NCBI RefSeq assembly: GCF_963668385.1
Contig: NZ_OY764327.1
Coordinates: 5,960,724 to 6,024,723 of the forward strand
DNA: 64,000 nt
Direction: 5' to 3'
From: an uncultured Carboxylicivirga sp.
GTDB taxonomy: Bacteria > Bacteroidota > Bacteroidia > Bacteroidales > Marinilabiliaceae
In this document: piece after piece, positions 37,421 to 46,766 of the stretch
Position numbering within the stretch: the stretch's first letter is position 1
Layout: each line of letters starts with the position of its first letter
Made by a program: the position numbers and the translations under genes
The notes under the pieces: generated by a model
Told to the model about the DNA's origin: nothing
Seen by the model: the letters and a program-made list of their open reading frames with translations, nothing else
The model's database searches: none

Positions 37421-38971
37421 TTACTCACCAATTTCAGCTTCGATTAAAGCTTTAAGATTTGCTGCTTCAGCTTTTTGTGCTGCAAGCTCAACTTCTAAAG
37501 AAGCAATTTTATCTTTTGTATAAGCTACAACAGCTTCGTAATCTGAACCTTCTGCGTTCAAGAATGCAATATCATCTTTAGTATTTGCAATTACATCTTC
37601 CATAAATTCAATTCTATCTTGAATAGCGGTATAAGTATCTTCCAAATCTTCAGCATATGCATCAGCAAGGTCTTTATCAGCAGAAATTAAAGATTTTTCT
37701 TTAGTAAGAGCTGTATATTCATCATCCACTTTATTGTAAGCTTCTAAAGCAGCCTCATGAGCATCTTTAGCCGTAAAATAAGCTGTACGTAATGCTTCAA
37801 TACCTTCTGCAACTGAATTTCCACCAATCAATGATTTATAATAAGCAACAACAGCTTCAACAGTTGCTTTATCAACACGAGCTTCCGCAACTTGGTCATC
37901 AGAATATACATCACCATCATTTGCAATGATTGTAGCGTAGAATGCAATAGAATTATAATAACCGGCTGAAGACACTAACTCTCTGTCAACTGCTTTAATA
38001 ATATCGCTTTCAATAGAAGCACCTTCAGTTTCATCACCTTCGAAAGCGTCTATATCACTTTTAAGTTCTAAAGCATCAGCATATACATCTCCAGCCTCGC
38101 TAAATGCAGTATTTGCATCTGTTAAAACATTATTAGCAGCTACTCTCTCTGTATTTTTGGCAGTTACTTCTTCTTGTTTTTCGTTCAATTTGATCTCAAG
38201 ATTTTCAACTACTAAACGAGCGTCAGCCAAAGCTGTTTCACGATCTGTTTGACCATTAGCAATTGCTTTGTATTTTGCCAAATAACCTTCTTGAAGAGCT
38301 AATAACGCTTGAGTTCTTTCTAATTCAAGAGTTTTATCAGCTACATTATAACCCTCACTACCAACAAGTTCTAATTTAGCTAATTTCAAGTTTTCACTAG
38401 CAAGATTTTGTTGTAAACTGTAGATTTTACTACTCAAGGTATTATAAGCAGTTAAATATGCAGCCAATTCAGGATTAGATGTTGCATATTGTGCCATTTG
38501 AGTTTCGTATGCACGTTTTGCTGATTCTAATTGTTGCTTAGCTAAATACATTTGAGCTTCTGCTTGTAAAGCATATGTATCAAGATTTGTTTGAGCTTGT
38601 AACTTTTGTAGTTCAATATTAGCTAATGTTACTTCCAATTCAGCTGTTAAACGAACTAGTTCAATTGAATCTTTTGAAGCTTGAATTTGATTACGCAATT
38701 CCTGAGCTTCATTTGCTAATTTTTGAGACTCTACCGATGCCAATTGAGCTTCTGTCTGAGCGTTTTTATAAGCTGTTTCTGCATTACGGTAAGCTACATC
38801 AGCCGCAGTCATAGCTGTTTCTCTTGCTGCTTGTGCTTTAATATACTCTGCTTGAGCTTCACGAATAGCTTTTACACCATCAGCTTCTTCGTTTTTAACA
38901 CAACTAGTAAATGCTAAAGCAGCACCTAATGATACTACTGCAATACTTTTTCCAAATTTAATTGTTTTCAT
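37421..38971 (-). CDS. Coiled-coil lipoprotein, paralogue 2
   Basis: 516 residues, lipobox FTSC (Cys24) followed by VKNEEADGVKAIREAQA. The coiled coil extends over about 35-180 with heptads rich in Ala, Gln and Glu, and again over about 220-290 and 425-516. The conserved island AVDRELVSSAGYYNSIAFYATII and VEAVVAYYKSLIGGNS is shared with paralogue 1, and the ending AANLKALIEAEIGE nearly matches it. Outside these islands the two have diverged strongly while keeping exactly the same length. Probably an elongated envelope protein acting with the adjacent barrel; function unknown. Confidence 0.8.
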   Translation of the reverse strand: MKTIKFGKSIAVVSLGAALAFTSCVKNEEADGVKAIREAQAEYIKAQAARETAMTAADVAYRNAETAYKNAQTEAQLASVESQKLANEAQELRNQIQASKDSIELVRLTAELEVTLANIELQKLQAQTNLDTYALQAEAQMYLAKQQLESAKRAYETQMAQYATSNPELAAYLTAYNTLSSKIYSLQQNLASENLKLAKLELVGSEGYNVADKTLELERTQALLALQEGYLAKYKAIANGQTDRETALADARLVVENLEIKLNEKQEEVTAKNTERVAANNVLTDANTAFSEAGDVYADALELKSDIDAFEGDETEGASIESDIIKAVDRELVSSAGYYNSIAFYATIIANDGDVYSDDQVAEARVDKATVEAVVAYYKSLIGGNSVAEGIEALRTAYFTAKDAHEAALEAYNKVDDEYTALTKEKSLISADKDLADAYAEDLEDTYTAIQDRIEFMEDVIANTKDDIAFLNAEGSDYEAVVAYTKDKIASLEVELAAQKAEAANLKALIEAEIGE

Positions 38972-39358
38972 CTTAAAAAGATTTGTTTAGATTATTAAGT
39001 AAAATAAAAATCGATCGCAAAACTAATTTCCATAACGTAATAGTCATACTAGCTTTGACAAACAATTCTTTTTTATTGATGAATGAATACCTAAAAACAA
39101 CAAGGACTTTCAAAAATATGTTAGGTTAATATTATTTAAAATAAACTTAAAATAGAAATAAACACACCAAAACAAACACCATACAACACTCTATATATGC
39201 ATATTAAACACATACAAAATTAACAAATACAATTAAAGATTATTTTATTTTACAAATCATAATGATACATTATTAACTACTATTCCCAATAACATACGAC
39301 TAATAATAAATAATCCCACAATATACTTACATATTTATAAATATAGACATATACAAAA
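38972..39358. other. Long AT-rich leader/intergenic region 2
   Basis: On the minus strand GTCAAAGCTA (39059-39050) and TAGTTTTGCG (39025-39016) match the elements in front of paralogue 1 with nearly the same spacing. TAGTTTTG fits the -7 consensus TAnnTTTG. The part 39100-39358 is AT-rich and shows nothing else. Confidence 0.5.
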
Positions 39359-39396
39359 ATACTCCACAATAGACTAACTAGTCTACTATGGAGTAT
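39359..39396 (-). terminator. Terminator of the cobalamin operon
   Basis: ATACTCCA (39359-39366) pairs with TGGAGTAT (39389-39396), with further inner pairing TAGACTA / TAGTCTA; followed by ATTTTTG on the minus strand. Confidence 0.8.
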
Positions 39397-39422
39397 TAAC
39401 ATTACATTTTGAAAAGCAAAGC

Positions 39423-40487
39423 CTACTCTTCTATCCTAATATCCTCATTTGCGGTATTATAAACAGCAGCTTCATCAAACGAAGTCATTTTATTAAGCAT
39501 GGCAACCGAACCTTTAATTACCGAATAAGCAACTGCAGAACCAGTTCCCTCACCTAAGCGGAAGCCTAAATCTAAAATGGCTTTTCCACCTAGATAATCG
39601 ACCATTCTCTTGTGTCCTTGCTCTTGCGATTGATGTGAAAAGAATGCATAATCAACCACTTTAGGATTAATAAAATTAGCAACTAACAATGCCGAAGTAG
39701 TAATAAATCCATCAGTAATAATAATCATTTGTCGAGCAGCCGCTTCAAGCATTCCACCTGCAATGGTTGCAATTTCTAATCCACCAAAACGAGCTAAATT
39801 TTCAACCGGATCATTAGAAATTCCATGTTTCTCTATTGCATCCTTCAACACTTTGGTTTTATGCTTAACGCCCTCTTTATTTAAACCCGAACCTGGCCCC
39901 ACACAAGTTTCGAGATCAATACCTGTTAATACGGTCATAAGAGCTGATGCAGGAGATGTATTACCAATTCCCATCTCACCAAAACCGACCACATTCGATC
40001 CTTGTTCATGCAATTCAGCTACAATTTTACGCCCATTTTCAAGTGCTTTCAAGCACTCCTCTTGCGTCATTGCATGCTCTTTTAAAAAGTTACGGGTTCC
40101 TTTTCTAACTTTAGCATCAATCAGTTTTGGATGCGATTTAAAATCATAACTTACTCCAGCATCTACCACACGTAAATCAAAACCATACTCCTGACTAAAT
40201 AAGCCGATTCCTCCGCCACCATTTAAAAAATTAAGACACTGCTGCCAAGTAATTTCAATTGGACACGGACTTACTCCCTCTTCGCAAATCTGATGATCGG
40301 ATGCAACCGTTAACATTACTGGTTTCTTCAACTCAGGCGTTAAAGTTCCTTGAATCAAGGCAACCTGAAGAGCAATTTCTTCCATGCGCCCTAACGAACC
40401 AATTGGTTTTGCTTTCTGATCAATTTTGTATTGAATTTCTTCCTTTAATTGATTGTGTAACGATGGAATTTCAATGGTAAATGACAC
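39423..40487 (-). CDS. cobT: Nicotinate-nucleotide-dimethylbenzimidazole phosphoribosyltransferase
   Basis: 354 residues, the family length. It opens with the substrate-binding segment KIDQKAKPIGSLGRMEEIALQ, continues with FGEMGIGNTSPASALM and the phosphate-binding VGPGSGLNKEGVKHK, and has the catalytic glutamate Glu313 in RLGEGTGSA. The enzyme activates the lower ligand base (dimethylbenzimidazole or another base) as its alpha-riboside phosphate for cobalamin assembly. It is the last gene of cobQ-cobD-cbiB-cobT, 11 bp after cbiB and before a terminator. Confidence 0.96.
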   Translation of the reverse strand: MSFTIEIPSLHNQLKEEIQYKIDQKAKPIGSLGRMEEIALQVALIQGTLTPELKKPVMLTVASDHQICEEGVSPCPIEITWQQCLNFLNGGGGIGLFSQEYGFDLRVVDAGVSYDFKSHPKLIDAKVRKGTRNFLKEHAMTQEECLKALENGRKIVAELHEQGSNVVGFGEMGIGNTSPASALMTVLTGIDLETCVGPGSGLNKEGVKHKTKVLKDAIEKHGISNDPVENLARFGGLEIATIAGGMLEAAARQMIIITDGFITTSALLVANFINPKVVDYAFFSHQSQEQGHKRMVDYLGGKAILDLGFRLGEGTGSAVAYSVIKGSVAMLNKMTSFDEAAVYNTANEDIRIEE

Positions 40488-40498
40488 TTTATTATTCT

Positions 40499-41434
40499 TT
40501 AAAGGTTAATAATTTGAAGTAGAATGGCTATCATAATCGACAACAAACACACTGTATGATTAATACGAGCCGTTATATTGATATCCTTTGATATCAGCTC
40601 GCGATGATTTTTTCCAATAAAAGGTTTATCTACCATTTTTCCGTGATAGACATTAGGTCCACCAAAGCGAACATCTAAAATACCCGCCAAGGCAGATTCG
40701 GGATAACCCGCATTTGGGCTACTATGCTTTCGTCCAAATAAGTACATATATTTAAAAGCACGGATAGATAAATTAGCCAATGCCATTAATATACCGGTTA
40801 ATCGTGCTGGAATAAAATTGACAACATCATCAAGCCGGGCTGCAAATCGTCCAAAATACAGGTAACGATCACTTTTATATCCAATCATCGAATCCAATGT
40901 ATTAATCATTTTATAGCCCATCATCCCAGGAATTCCAGCAATGACAAACCAAAAAATGGGAGCTACCACTCCATCGCTCAAGTTTTCGGCCATTGTTTCC
41001 AAAACAGCGGTCCTGATTTGTTGATCGGTAAGCTGAGAAGTATCTCGACCAACAATTCGCGACAATTGCTTTCGTCCTGCTTCGAGCCCTTGATAATCAA
41101 GAACTTTAAAAACCATCCTCCCTTCATGAATCAATGTACGGTTAGCAATACCATAAAAGAAGAATATTGCCACAAAAAGAGCATATCCAATAGAACTGTA
41201 TTGAATTAGTACGAATTGAAGTCCTCCAAATATAAGTGTAACTAGCAACAACAATAATAAAGTAGAAACCATCCCTTTTACAAAACACTTTTGGCCTTTG
41301 TTCAATTTCTTTTCGAGATATGATATAGACTTACCGAAATATACAATTGGATGTGGCAACCAAACAGGATCGCCCAACAGTAAATCAAGCAGATAAGCAA
41401 GTAATATAGCGAATATAACCAAATATGAATCCAT
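40499..41434 (-). CDS. cbiB: Adenosylcobinamide-phosphate synthase
   Basis: 311 residues with several transmembrane helices. Conserved motifs: LLGDPVWLPHPIVYFGK at the N-terminus, RDTSQLTDQQIRTAVLETMAENLSDGVVAPIFWF, and NTLDSMIGYKSDRYLYFGRFAARLDDV. The inner-membrane enzyme attaches aminopropanol phosphate (or ethanolamine phosphate) to adenosylcobyric acid. The start codon overlaps the stop of cobD by one base (TAATG), indicating coupled translation. Confidence 0.95.
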   Translation of the reverse strand: MDSYLVIFAILLAYLLDLLLGDPVWLPHPIVYFGKSISYLEKKLNKGQKCFVKGMVSTLLLLLLVTLIFGGLQFVLIQYSSIGYALFVAIFFFYGIANRTLIHEGRMVFKVLDYQGLEAGRKQLSRIVGRDTSQLTDQQIRTAVLETMAENLSDGVVAPIFWFVIAGIPGMMGYKMINTLDSMIGYKSDRYLYFGRFAARLDDVVNFIPARLTGILMALANLSIRAFKYMYLFGRKHSSPNAGYPESALAGILDVRFGGPNVYHGKMVDKPFIGKNHRELISKDINITARINHTVCLLSIMIAILLQIINL

Positions 41435-42474
41435 TAGGAATGAATACTTTTAATGGACGAAAAACACATTTTCAATCCAGATATCAACAACTGATTTTTA
41501 TGGGGAGTTTGAACTGCCACACGAATATGAAATGGTGTTAAGGTTCGAAAATTAGAGGCATCGCGCACCAAAACTCCAACTTCATTTACCAGATAATCTT
41601 TTACCGTAGAAGCTTCAATAGGTGTTTTAACCAAAAAATACCCAGTGCTCGACTCCTGCACCTCACATCCTAATGCCTGTAACCCTTGTGATAATTGGCG
41701 AGCTTGTGAATGGTAAGCAATTAGATCTTCCATATTAATGCGAGGGTGATTAATAACATATTTACCCGCTGTAATAGCCAACGAATTTACAGACCACGGA
41801 GCCTGCATAGCTCTTAAACGTTTACCCATTGCCGGATGACAAAGCATATATCCCAAACGCAAACCGGGCAAACAATTATTTTTAGTTAAAGATTTTAAAA
41901 CTACCAGGTTTTCGATCTGTCCTACTCTACTATCAAGCGTAACATTTTCCATGCAATATTCAGCATAAGCCTCATCGATCACAAAAACAGTTTGCGGATT
42001 TTTCTTAATCAAGGAAAGTAAAGTATCTGGCTTAAAAACCCTGCCGGTTGGATTATTAGGATTACAAATCCAAAAAACATCAAAATCAGTATGCATATCT
42101 TCATTGATGAAATTAGATCCGCAATAAGTTATGGAGTGATTATTTACCGAACAGGCATGCTCATATTCAGAGAAAGTAGGACTTACTATTCTACTTTTTT
42201 TTCCTGCAAATAAACGAGCAATCAAAAAGATTGATTCGATGGTTCCATTACATGCCAAAATACAATTAGGACTAACATGATAACGATTTGCCAATAAATC
42301 CACAAGAGATTCGGCATAAGGCTCTGGATATTTTCCAACAATCGACACCTGACCCTTTAAATGATCTAAAAGTTGAGGGTCAGGCCCCAAATACCAAGCA
42401 TTTGTACTAAAATCAGCAATAATCTCACGGTTGTATTTATACCCATCATCACCATGATCAAACCTGTTTACCAT
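41434..42474 (-). CDS. cobD: Threonine-phosphate decarboxylase-like aminotransferase
   Basis: 346 residues, PLP fold type I. It starts HGDDGYKYNREIIADFSTNAWYLGP, resembling the N-terminus of CobD/CobC (HGGxxxxxxxxxxDFSxNxNPLGPP). CNPNNPTG lies at 137-144, Asp167 in VFVIDEAYAEY contacts the PLP nitrogen, Lys198 in LKSLTKNN would form the Schiff base, and GLRLGY follows. In the cobalamin operon its role is to decarboxylate L-threonine O-3-phosphate to aminopropanol phosphate, used by CbiB next door. Histidinol-phosphate aminotransferase is the closest alternative, but the operon position argues for CobD. It lies 1 bp after cobQ. Confidence 0.87.
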   Translation of the reverse strand: MVNRFDHGDDGYKYNREIIADFSTNAWYLGPDPQLLDHLKGQVSIVGKYPEPYAESLVDLLANRYHVSPNCILACNGTIESIFLIARLFAGKKSRIVSPTFSEYEHACSVNNHSITYCGSNFINEDMHTDFDVFWICNPNNPTGRVFKPDTLLSLIKKNPQTVFVIDEAYAEYCMENVTLDSRVGQIENLVVLKSLTKNNCLPGLRLGYMLCHPAMGKRLRAMQAPWSVNSLAITAGKYVINHPRINMEDLIAYHSQARQLSQGLQALGCEVQESSTGYFLVKTPIEASTVKDYLVNEVGVLVRDASNFRTLTPFHIRVAVQTPHKNQLLISGLKMCFSSIKSIHS

Positions 42475-42475
42475 C

Positions 42476-43951
42476 TTATTCCTCCCGGTTCATCACTTTA
42501 TAAATGTACTCCATATCAAGATTAGCACGTAAATGATCGGCCAACCTATCGTATTCTTTATTTTTAAAATCTTTATAACTTAAAGGTGCAACCTCTTCGC
42601 TAGTGTATGGCGATAACAACTTATTTATCACCACCTGATTATCGAGTATACCGTGCATATAAGATCCCCAGCATTTCGCAGAAAGAAATACACCTTCGGT
42701 TGAACTATCGTTAAGCCTTACCAACGGCTGGGCCTCTTCAATAGCTTCTGTGCGGCCCATATGAATTTCATATCCTTCGCAAACCTCATCATTATCGAGA
42801 AAACGAAATTGAGTCTGCACCGTTTGCTTATCTTCTGTAATAACTGTTTCAACAGGTAACAATCCCAATCCGTCAATGGCCTTTATACTTCCTTCTAATT
42901 GATCGGGATCTTTAATGGCTTTACCCATCATCTGATAACCACCACAAATTCCGATAACACTTTTACCACTGCTATGCATTTCAACCAATAAGCCGGCAAT
43001 TCCCTTTTCTTTGAGAACTGATAAATCCTTAATGGTATTTTTAGATCCCGGAAGAATTACAATATCAGCTTTTTGAAGTTCATTAAGTTGATCGGAGTAA
43101 TACAAATTCACTCTCTCGTCGTGCTGAAGCGCATTAAAGTCAGTGAAGTTTGACATTTGATTGAGTAAAACAACGGCAACATTAATTTTTCCATCAACTG
43201 CCGTACGTTTCTTTTGATCGAGCACCACAGAATCTTCTTCTTCAATGTAAATATCGCGAAAATAAGGAATAACACCCACAACCGGAACACCTGTCAATTC
43301 CTCTATCGTCTTCTTACCCTCATCGAACAAACGAATATCACCCCTGAACTTATTAATAATAATACCTTTCAGATACTTACGTTCTTCTTCGTTAAGTAAC
43401 ATTACGGTACCATAAACACTTCCGAACACCCCACCTCTATCTATATCAGCAACGAGATAAACAGCTGCTCCTGTTCGAATAGCCATTCGCATATTTACAA
43501 TATCTCTATCTTTAAGATTTAATTCCGAAATAGAACCAGCTCCCTCCAAGACAATGGGTGAAAAAAGATTATTCAATCGCTCAAAGGCTTCGAAAGCAGC
43601 ATCAAATAACGGTTGACTATTATTAGATCTAAAATACTCATAGGCTGATCTGTTTCCAACCGGCTTTCCATTCAAAACCACCTGCGACATCATATCTCCA
43701 GTTGGCTTTAACAGAACCGGATTCATATCGGAGTGACAAGCAATTCCACAAGCTTCGGCTTGAGTCGCCTGAGCACGCCCTATTTCAAATCCTTCGGGCG
43801 TTGCATAGCTATTTAGCGACATATTTTGCGCCTTAAAAGGTGCAGGTCGATATCCATCCTGCTTTAAAATACGGCAAATGCCTGCATTTATAACACTCTT
43901 ACCTGCATCGGAACAGGTCCCCACTATCATTAGCGGTCGCAATTCTTTCAT
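42476..43951 (-). CDS. cobQ: Cobyric acid synthase
   Basis: 491 residues from the ATG at 43951 (MKELRPLMIVGTCSDAGKSV); the longer open frame starts with TTG. The N-terminal dethiobiotin-synthetase-like ATPase domain has the P-loop variant GTCSDAGKS and the signature FKAQNMSLNSYAT. The C-terminal type I glutaminase domain has the nucleophile Cys336 in GICGGYQMMG and the C-terminal MHGILDN histidine. The enzyme amidates four carboxylates of adenosylcobyrinic acid diamide using glutamine and ATP. It is the first gene of the operon. I see no cobalamin-riboswitch box in the about 190 bp upstream. Confidence 0.96.
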   Translation of the reverse strand: MKELRPLMIVGTCSDAGKSVINAGICRILKQDGYRPAPFKAQNMSLNSYATPEGFEIGRAQATQAEACGIACHSDMNPVLLKPTGDMMSQVVLNGKPVGNRSAYEYFRSNNSQPLFDAAFEAFERLNNLFSPIVLEGAGSISELNLKDRDIVNMRMAIRTGAAVYLVADIDRGGVFGSVYGTVMLLNEEERKYLKGIIINKFRGDIRLFDEGKKTIEELTGVPVVGVIPYFRDIYIEEEDSVVLDQKKRTAVDGKINVAVVLLNQMSNFTDFNALQHDERVNLYYSDQLNELQKADIVILPGSKNTIKDLSVLKEKGIAGLLVEMHSSGKSVIGICGGYQMMGKAIKDPDQLEGSIKAIDGLGLLPVETVITEDKQTVQTQFRFLDNDEVCEGYEIHMGRTEAIEEAQPLVRLNDSSTEGVFLSAKCWGSYMHGILDNQVVINKLLSPYTSEEVAPLSYKDFKNKEYDRLADHLRANLDMEYIYKVMNREE

Positions 43952-44171
43952 GGCTAAGGTTGAAAATTTGTGCAAAGATAAGTATTTCAATTGCGCATAA
44001 AATCTTCAAGTGTGCATATATACTATGTTTTGAAACATATTTGCACTACATACCTCATCTCTTAACGGTTTTGATTTTATCACTTTTTATTAACAAGTAG
44101 AATATTTTCAAATAAGTACAGCATCTAATCACTTTCTTTTATCGATGCTTCAAACATCTTTTCAAAAATTT

Positions 44172-44179
44172 TATCTTTG
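44172..44179 (+). promoter_or_regulatory. -7 element of the DUF3667 gene
   Basis: TATCTTTG matches TAnnTTTG. It lies 28 bp before the ATG at 44208 and inside the longer open frame that begins at 44145, which supports 44208 as the true start. Confidence 0.5.
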
Positions 44180-44207
44180 TTTTCCTAATCGGATTCAACC
44201 TTACACC

Positions 44208-45212
44208 ATGAATGATAGCAAATCTACCCCAATCGAAGATAGATATACAGAAGAAATAAATTGCAAGAACTGCAACACCTTATTTAAAGGTCAATACTGC
44301 CCTAACTGTGGTCAACATATTAAAGAAATAGAGCGCCCCATTCGGTTTATGATTGTTGACTTTATGGGAACTGTTATTTCATTTGACACCCGATTAATAA
44401 AAACACTGGTTGCTATTTTATTTAAACCCGGCAAATTAACTCAGGATTTTTTAGATGGCAAACGCGCAAGATACATGCCTCCGTTTCGTTTTTATGTCTT
44501 TATCAGTTTTATTATGTTTTTACTTATATCAACCATAACTAATAAAAACATTGCGCCTAGTTTTTTCCAGAGCAATGATGACTCTGATAAAATTAGTTTA
44601 AACGATAGCATAACTGTTGATAAAGATTCGATTTTACTGGAAGTAAATAAGAATTTAAAAGAGACTCTTGATTCAAGCGAATACTCAGCCATTCCAATTA
44701 ATCTTACCAACACTGATTCAATTAAAGAATCATCAGAGGATTTTGTTGATAAGATGACTGATTTTTCGGATGACGATATAGATAAATATAAATCTACAGC
44801 AAAACTAATTGAGGAACATCCCGAAATATTCACGGCAAAGCTTTTTCAATATACATCGTGGTCGTTGTTTTTGATTATGCCCATTTTTGCCTTTCTGCTA
44901 TGGATCGTATTTTTCAAAAGCAAAAGCCTCTACATTGGCCATTTGATTTTTGCATTAAATATTCACTCTTTTCTTTTTACCCTAACAGCAATTATAACAG
45001 GTATTGCGTTGATTTTTCCAAATCATTCTACCTCTTGGGCAGGGTATCTATATCTTCTTGCTCCCCTTTACCAAACCATTGGAGCTAAACGATTATACAA
45101 ACGAAGCTGGCCTGGCTCTTTCTTCCGACTTACACTAGTGTGGTTTTTATACGGTATTATTTGGATTATCTGTTTATGTCTTCTGTTTACATTTACCTTT
45201 TTATTTATGTAG
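44208..45212 (+). CDS. DUF3667 membrane protein with zinc ribbon
   Basis: 334 residues from 44208 (MNDSKSTPIEDR); the upstream ATG at 44145 is unlikely because a promoter element lies between. The N-terminal zinc ribbon has CKNC and CPNC pairs about 12 residues apart (CKNCNTLFKGQYCPNCGQH). It is followed by the DUF3667 core FDTRLIKTLVAILFKPGKLTQDFLDGKRARYMPPFRFYVF with the first transmembrane segment, a poorly conserved Asp/Ser-rich extramembrane region (about 125-215), and three more hydrophobic helices. Function unknown. Single gene, divergent from the cobalamin operon. Confidence 0.85.
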   Translation: MNDSKSTPIEDRYTEEINCKNCNTLFKGQYCPNCGQHIKEIERPIRFMIVDFMGTVISFDTRLIKTLVAILFKPGKLTQDFLDGKRARYMPPFRFYVFISFIMFLLISTITNKNIAPSFFQSNDDSDKISLNDSITVDKDSILLEVNKNLKETLDSSEYSAIPINLTNTDSIKESSEDFVDKMTDFSDDDIDKYKSTAKLIEEHPEIFTAKLFQYTSWSLFLIMPIFAFLLWIVFFKSKSLYIGHLIFALNIHSFLFTLTAIITGIALIFPNHSTSWAGYLYLLAPLYQTIGAKRLYKRSWPGSFFRLTLVWFLYGIIWIICLCLLFTFTFLFM

Positions 45213-45462
45213 GATCGAAAAATTGTTATTTCTCCCAATCAATACATATACAACTTTATTCTTTACCTCAACTATTAATAGAAGTACAATTTTACTGTTT
45301 TTAATACCTACAGAAAGGCCATAATTAAGCAGTAAGATTAAATTTGTACTAGTAATTGAATAATTATTTACAAATAATAAGAGTAGGATTAATCATTTTT
45401 GAAAAACCAATACCAAAGTAATACCCAATAAAAAGAACAATTAAAACGACACAAACATTAAG

Positions 45463-46467
45463 ATGAAATTGCTAACAAAGAGTATGCTTGCATTGGCTAT
45501 CCTGATTTCGGTTGCCAGTTGTTGTCAACAAGACAAGAAGATTGAGTACATCAACCCGGTTGTTGCACAACGTGCCGATCCTTGGGTTACTAAATCAGAT
45601 GATGGATTTTATTATATGATTTCAACTGCACCAGAATACGATCGTATTGAGATTATTAAATCGAAAACCATTAACGATCTTGGAAATACTGAACCCAACA
45701 TTGTTTGGCGCAAACACGAAACGGGTATTATGGGAGGTTATATCTGGGCCCCTGAACTACACCGTATCGATGGTAAATGGTATATTTATTTTGCAGCCGG
45801 AAATGCAGAAAACATCTGGAATATCAGAATGTATGCCCTTTCAAACGAATCGGCCGATCCTACGCAGGGCGAGTGGAAAGAAGAAGGTAGAATCATGACT
45901 GAGAAAGATTCCTTCTCGTTAGATGCTACCACTTTTGAACACAATGGTAAAAGATATCTTATATGGGCACAAGCTAAAGGTTCTGAGAACTCGTCATTAT
46001 ATATGTCGGAAATGGAAACCCCTGTTAAGCTAAAAGGGCCCGAAATCGTAATTACCTCTCCCGAACTAGAATGGGAAACACGTAAATACAAAGTAAACGA
46101 AGGTCCGGCTGTTATAAAACGCAACGGTAAAATATTTGTGACTTATTCTGCTAGTGCCACTAACCACAATTACTGTATGGGGTTACTTTGGGCTGATGAA
46201 AATTCAGATTTAATGAAACCTGAATCGTGGAACAAATTACCGGATCCTGTTTTTGAAACCAACGAATCGGTTCGTCGCTTTGGCCCTGGACACAACTCTT
46301 TTACAGTTGCTGAAGATGGAAAAACAGATGTTTTGATTTATCATGCAAGAGTATATAAAGAAATTAGAGGCTTTGAATTAAATGACATCAACCGTCATAC
46401 ACGCGCCCGCACTTTTACATGGGACGAAAAAGGATTTCCCGATTTTGGTCAGGAATTAGCTGACTAG
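45463..46467 (+). CDS. GH43-family glycoside hydrolase, lipoprotein
   Basis: 334 residues. The signal peptide ends in the lipobox SVASC (Cys20). The five-bladed beta-propeller of GH43 is supported by the three active-site carboxylates: Asp39 in QRADPWV (general base), Asp154 in SLDATTF (pKa modulator) and Glu213 in VNEGPAV (general acid). GH43 enzymes act on arabinose- or xylose-containing glycans; subfamilies with this short single-domain layout often are alpha-L-arabinofuranosidases. The substrate is not determined. It is alone, without SusCD or other pentose genes nearby, and has its own terminator. A possible -7 element TAAATTTG lies at 45339-45346. Confidence 0.88.
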   Translation: MKLLTKSMLALAILISVASCCQQDKKIEYINPVVAQRADPWVTKSDDGFYYMISTAPEYDRIEIIKSKTINDLGNTEPNIVWRKHETGIMGGYIWAPELHRIDGKWYIYFAAGNAENIWNIRMYALSNESADPTQGEWKEEGRIMTEKDSFSLDATTFEHNGKRYLIWAQAKGSENSSLYMSEMETPVKLKGPEIVITSPELEWETRKYKVNEGPAVIKRNGKIFVTYSASATNHNYCMGLLWADENSDLMKPESWNKLPDPVFETNESVRRFGPGHNSFTVAEDGKTDVLIYHARVYKEIRGFELNDINRHTRARTFTWDEKGFPDFGQELAD

Positions 46468-46490
46468 AATTTTTAAGTTTAACGATAAGT

Positions 46491-46534
46491 AAAAGCTTAT
46501 TTACGATGGAAAAATCCAAAGTAAATAAGCTTTT
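46491..46534 (+). terminator. Terminator after the GH43 gene
   Basis: AAAAGCTTATTTAC (46491-46504) pairs with GTAAATAAGCTTTT (46521-46534), a perfect 14-bp stem with T tract. Confidence 0.9.
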
Positions 46535-46766
46535 TTATTTCTGATTGTCTCGTCATCCACTCAAACACACACCTCTTCAAATTATTATCAATCTCCGCCA
46601 TTCTTTAAATAAACTTTAACAGTTTTAAATTTGTTTAGAATCAGAAGCCTCTTAATTTTGATTCATCTAACGATAAAAATACACGAGCTTCGCTTCAACC
46701 TATAGACGTGTAATAATTATCAGGCTAAATAACCTTATTCTTAATTTTAAAGAAATCTCATAGCTT

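Noticed and set aside
43952-44207. Cobalamin riboswitch upstream of cobQ
   Set aside because: No B12-box-like core could be found by eye on the minus strand.
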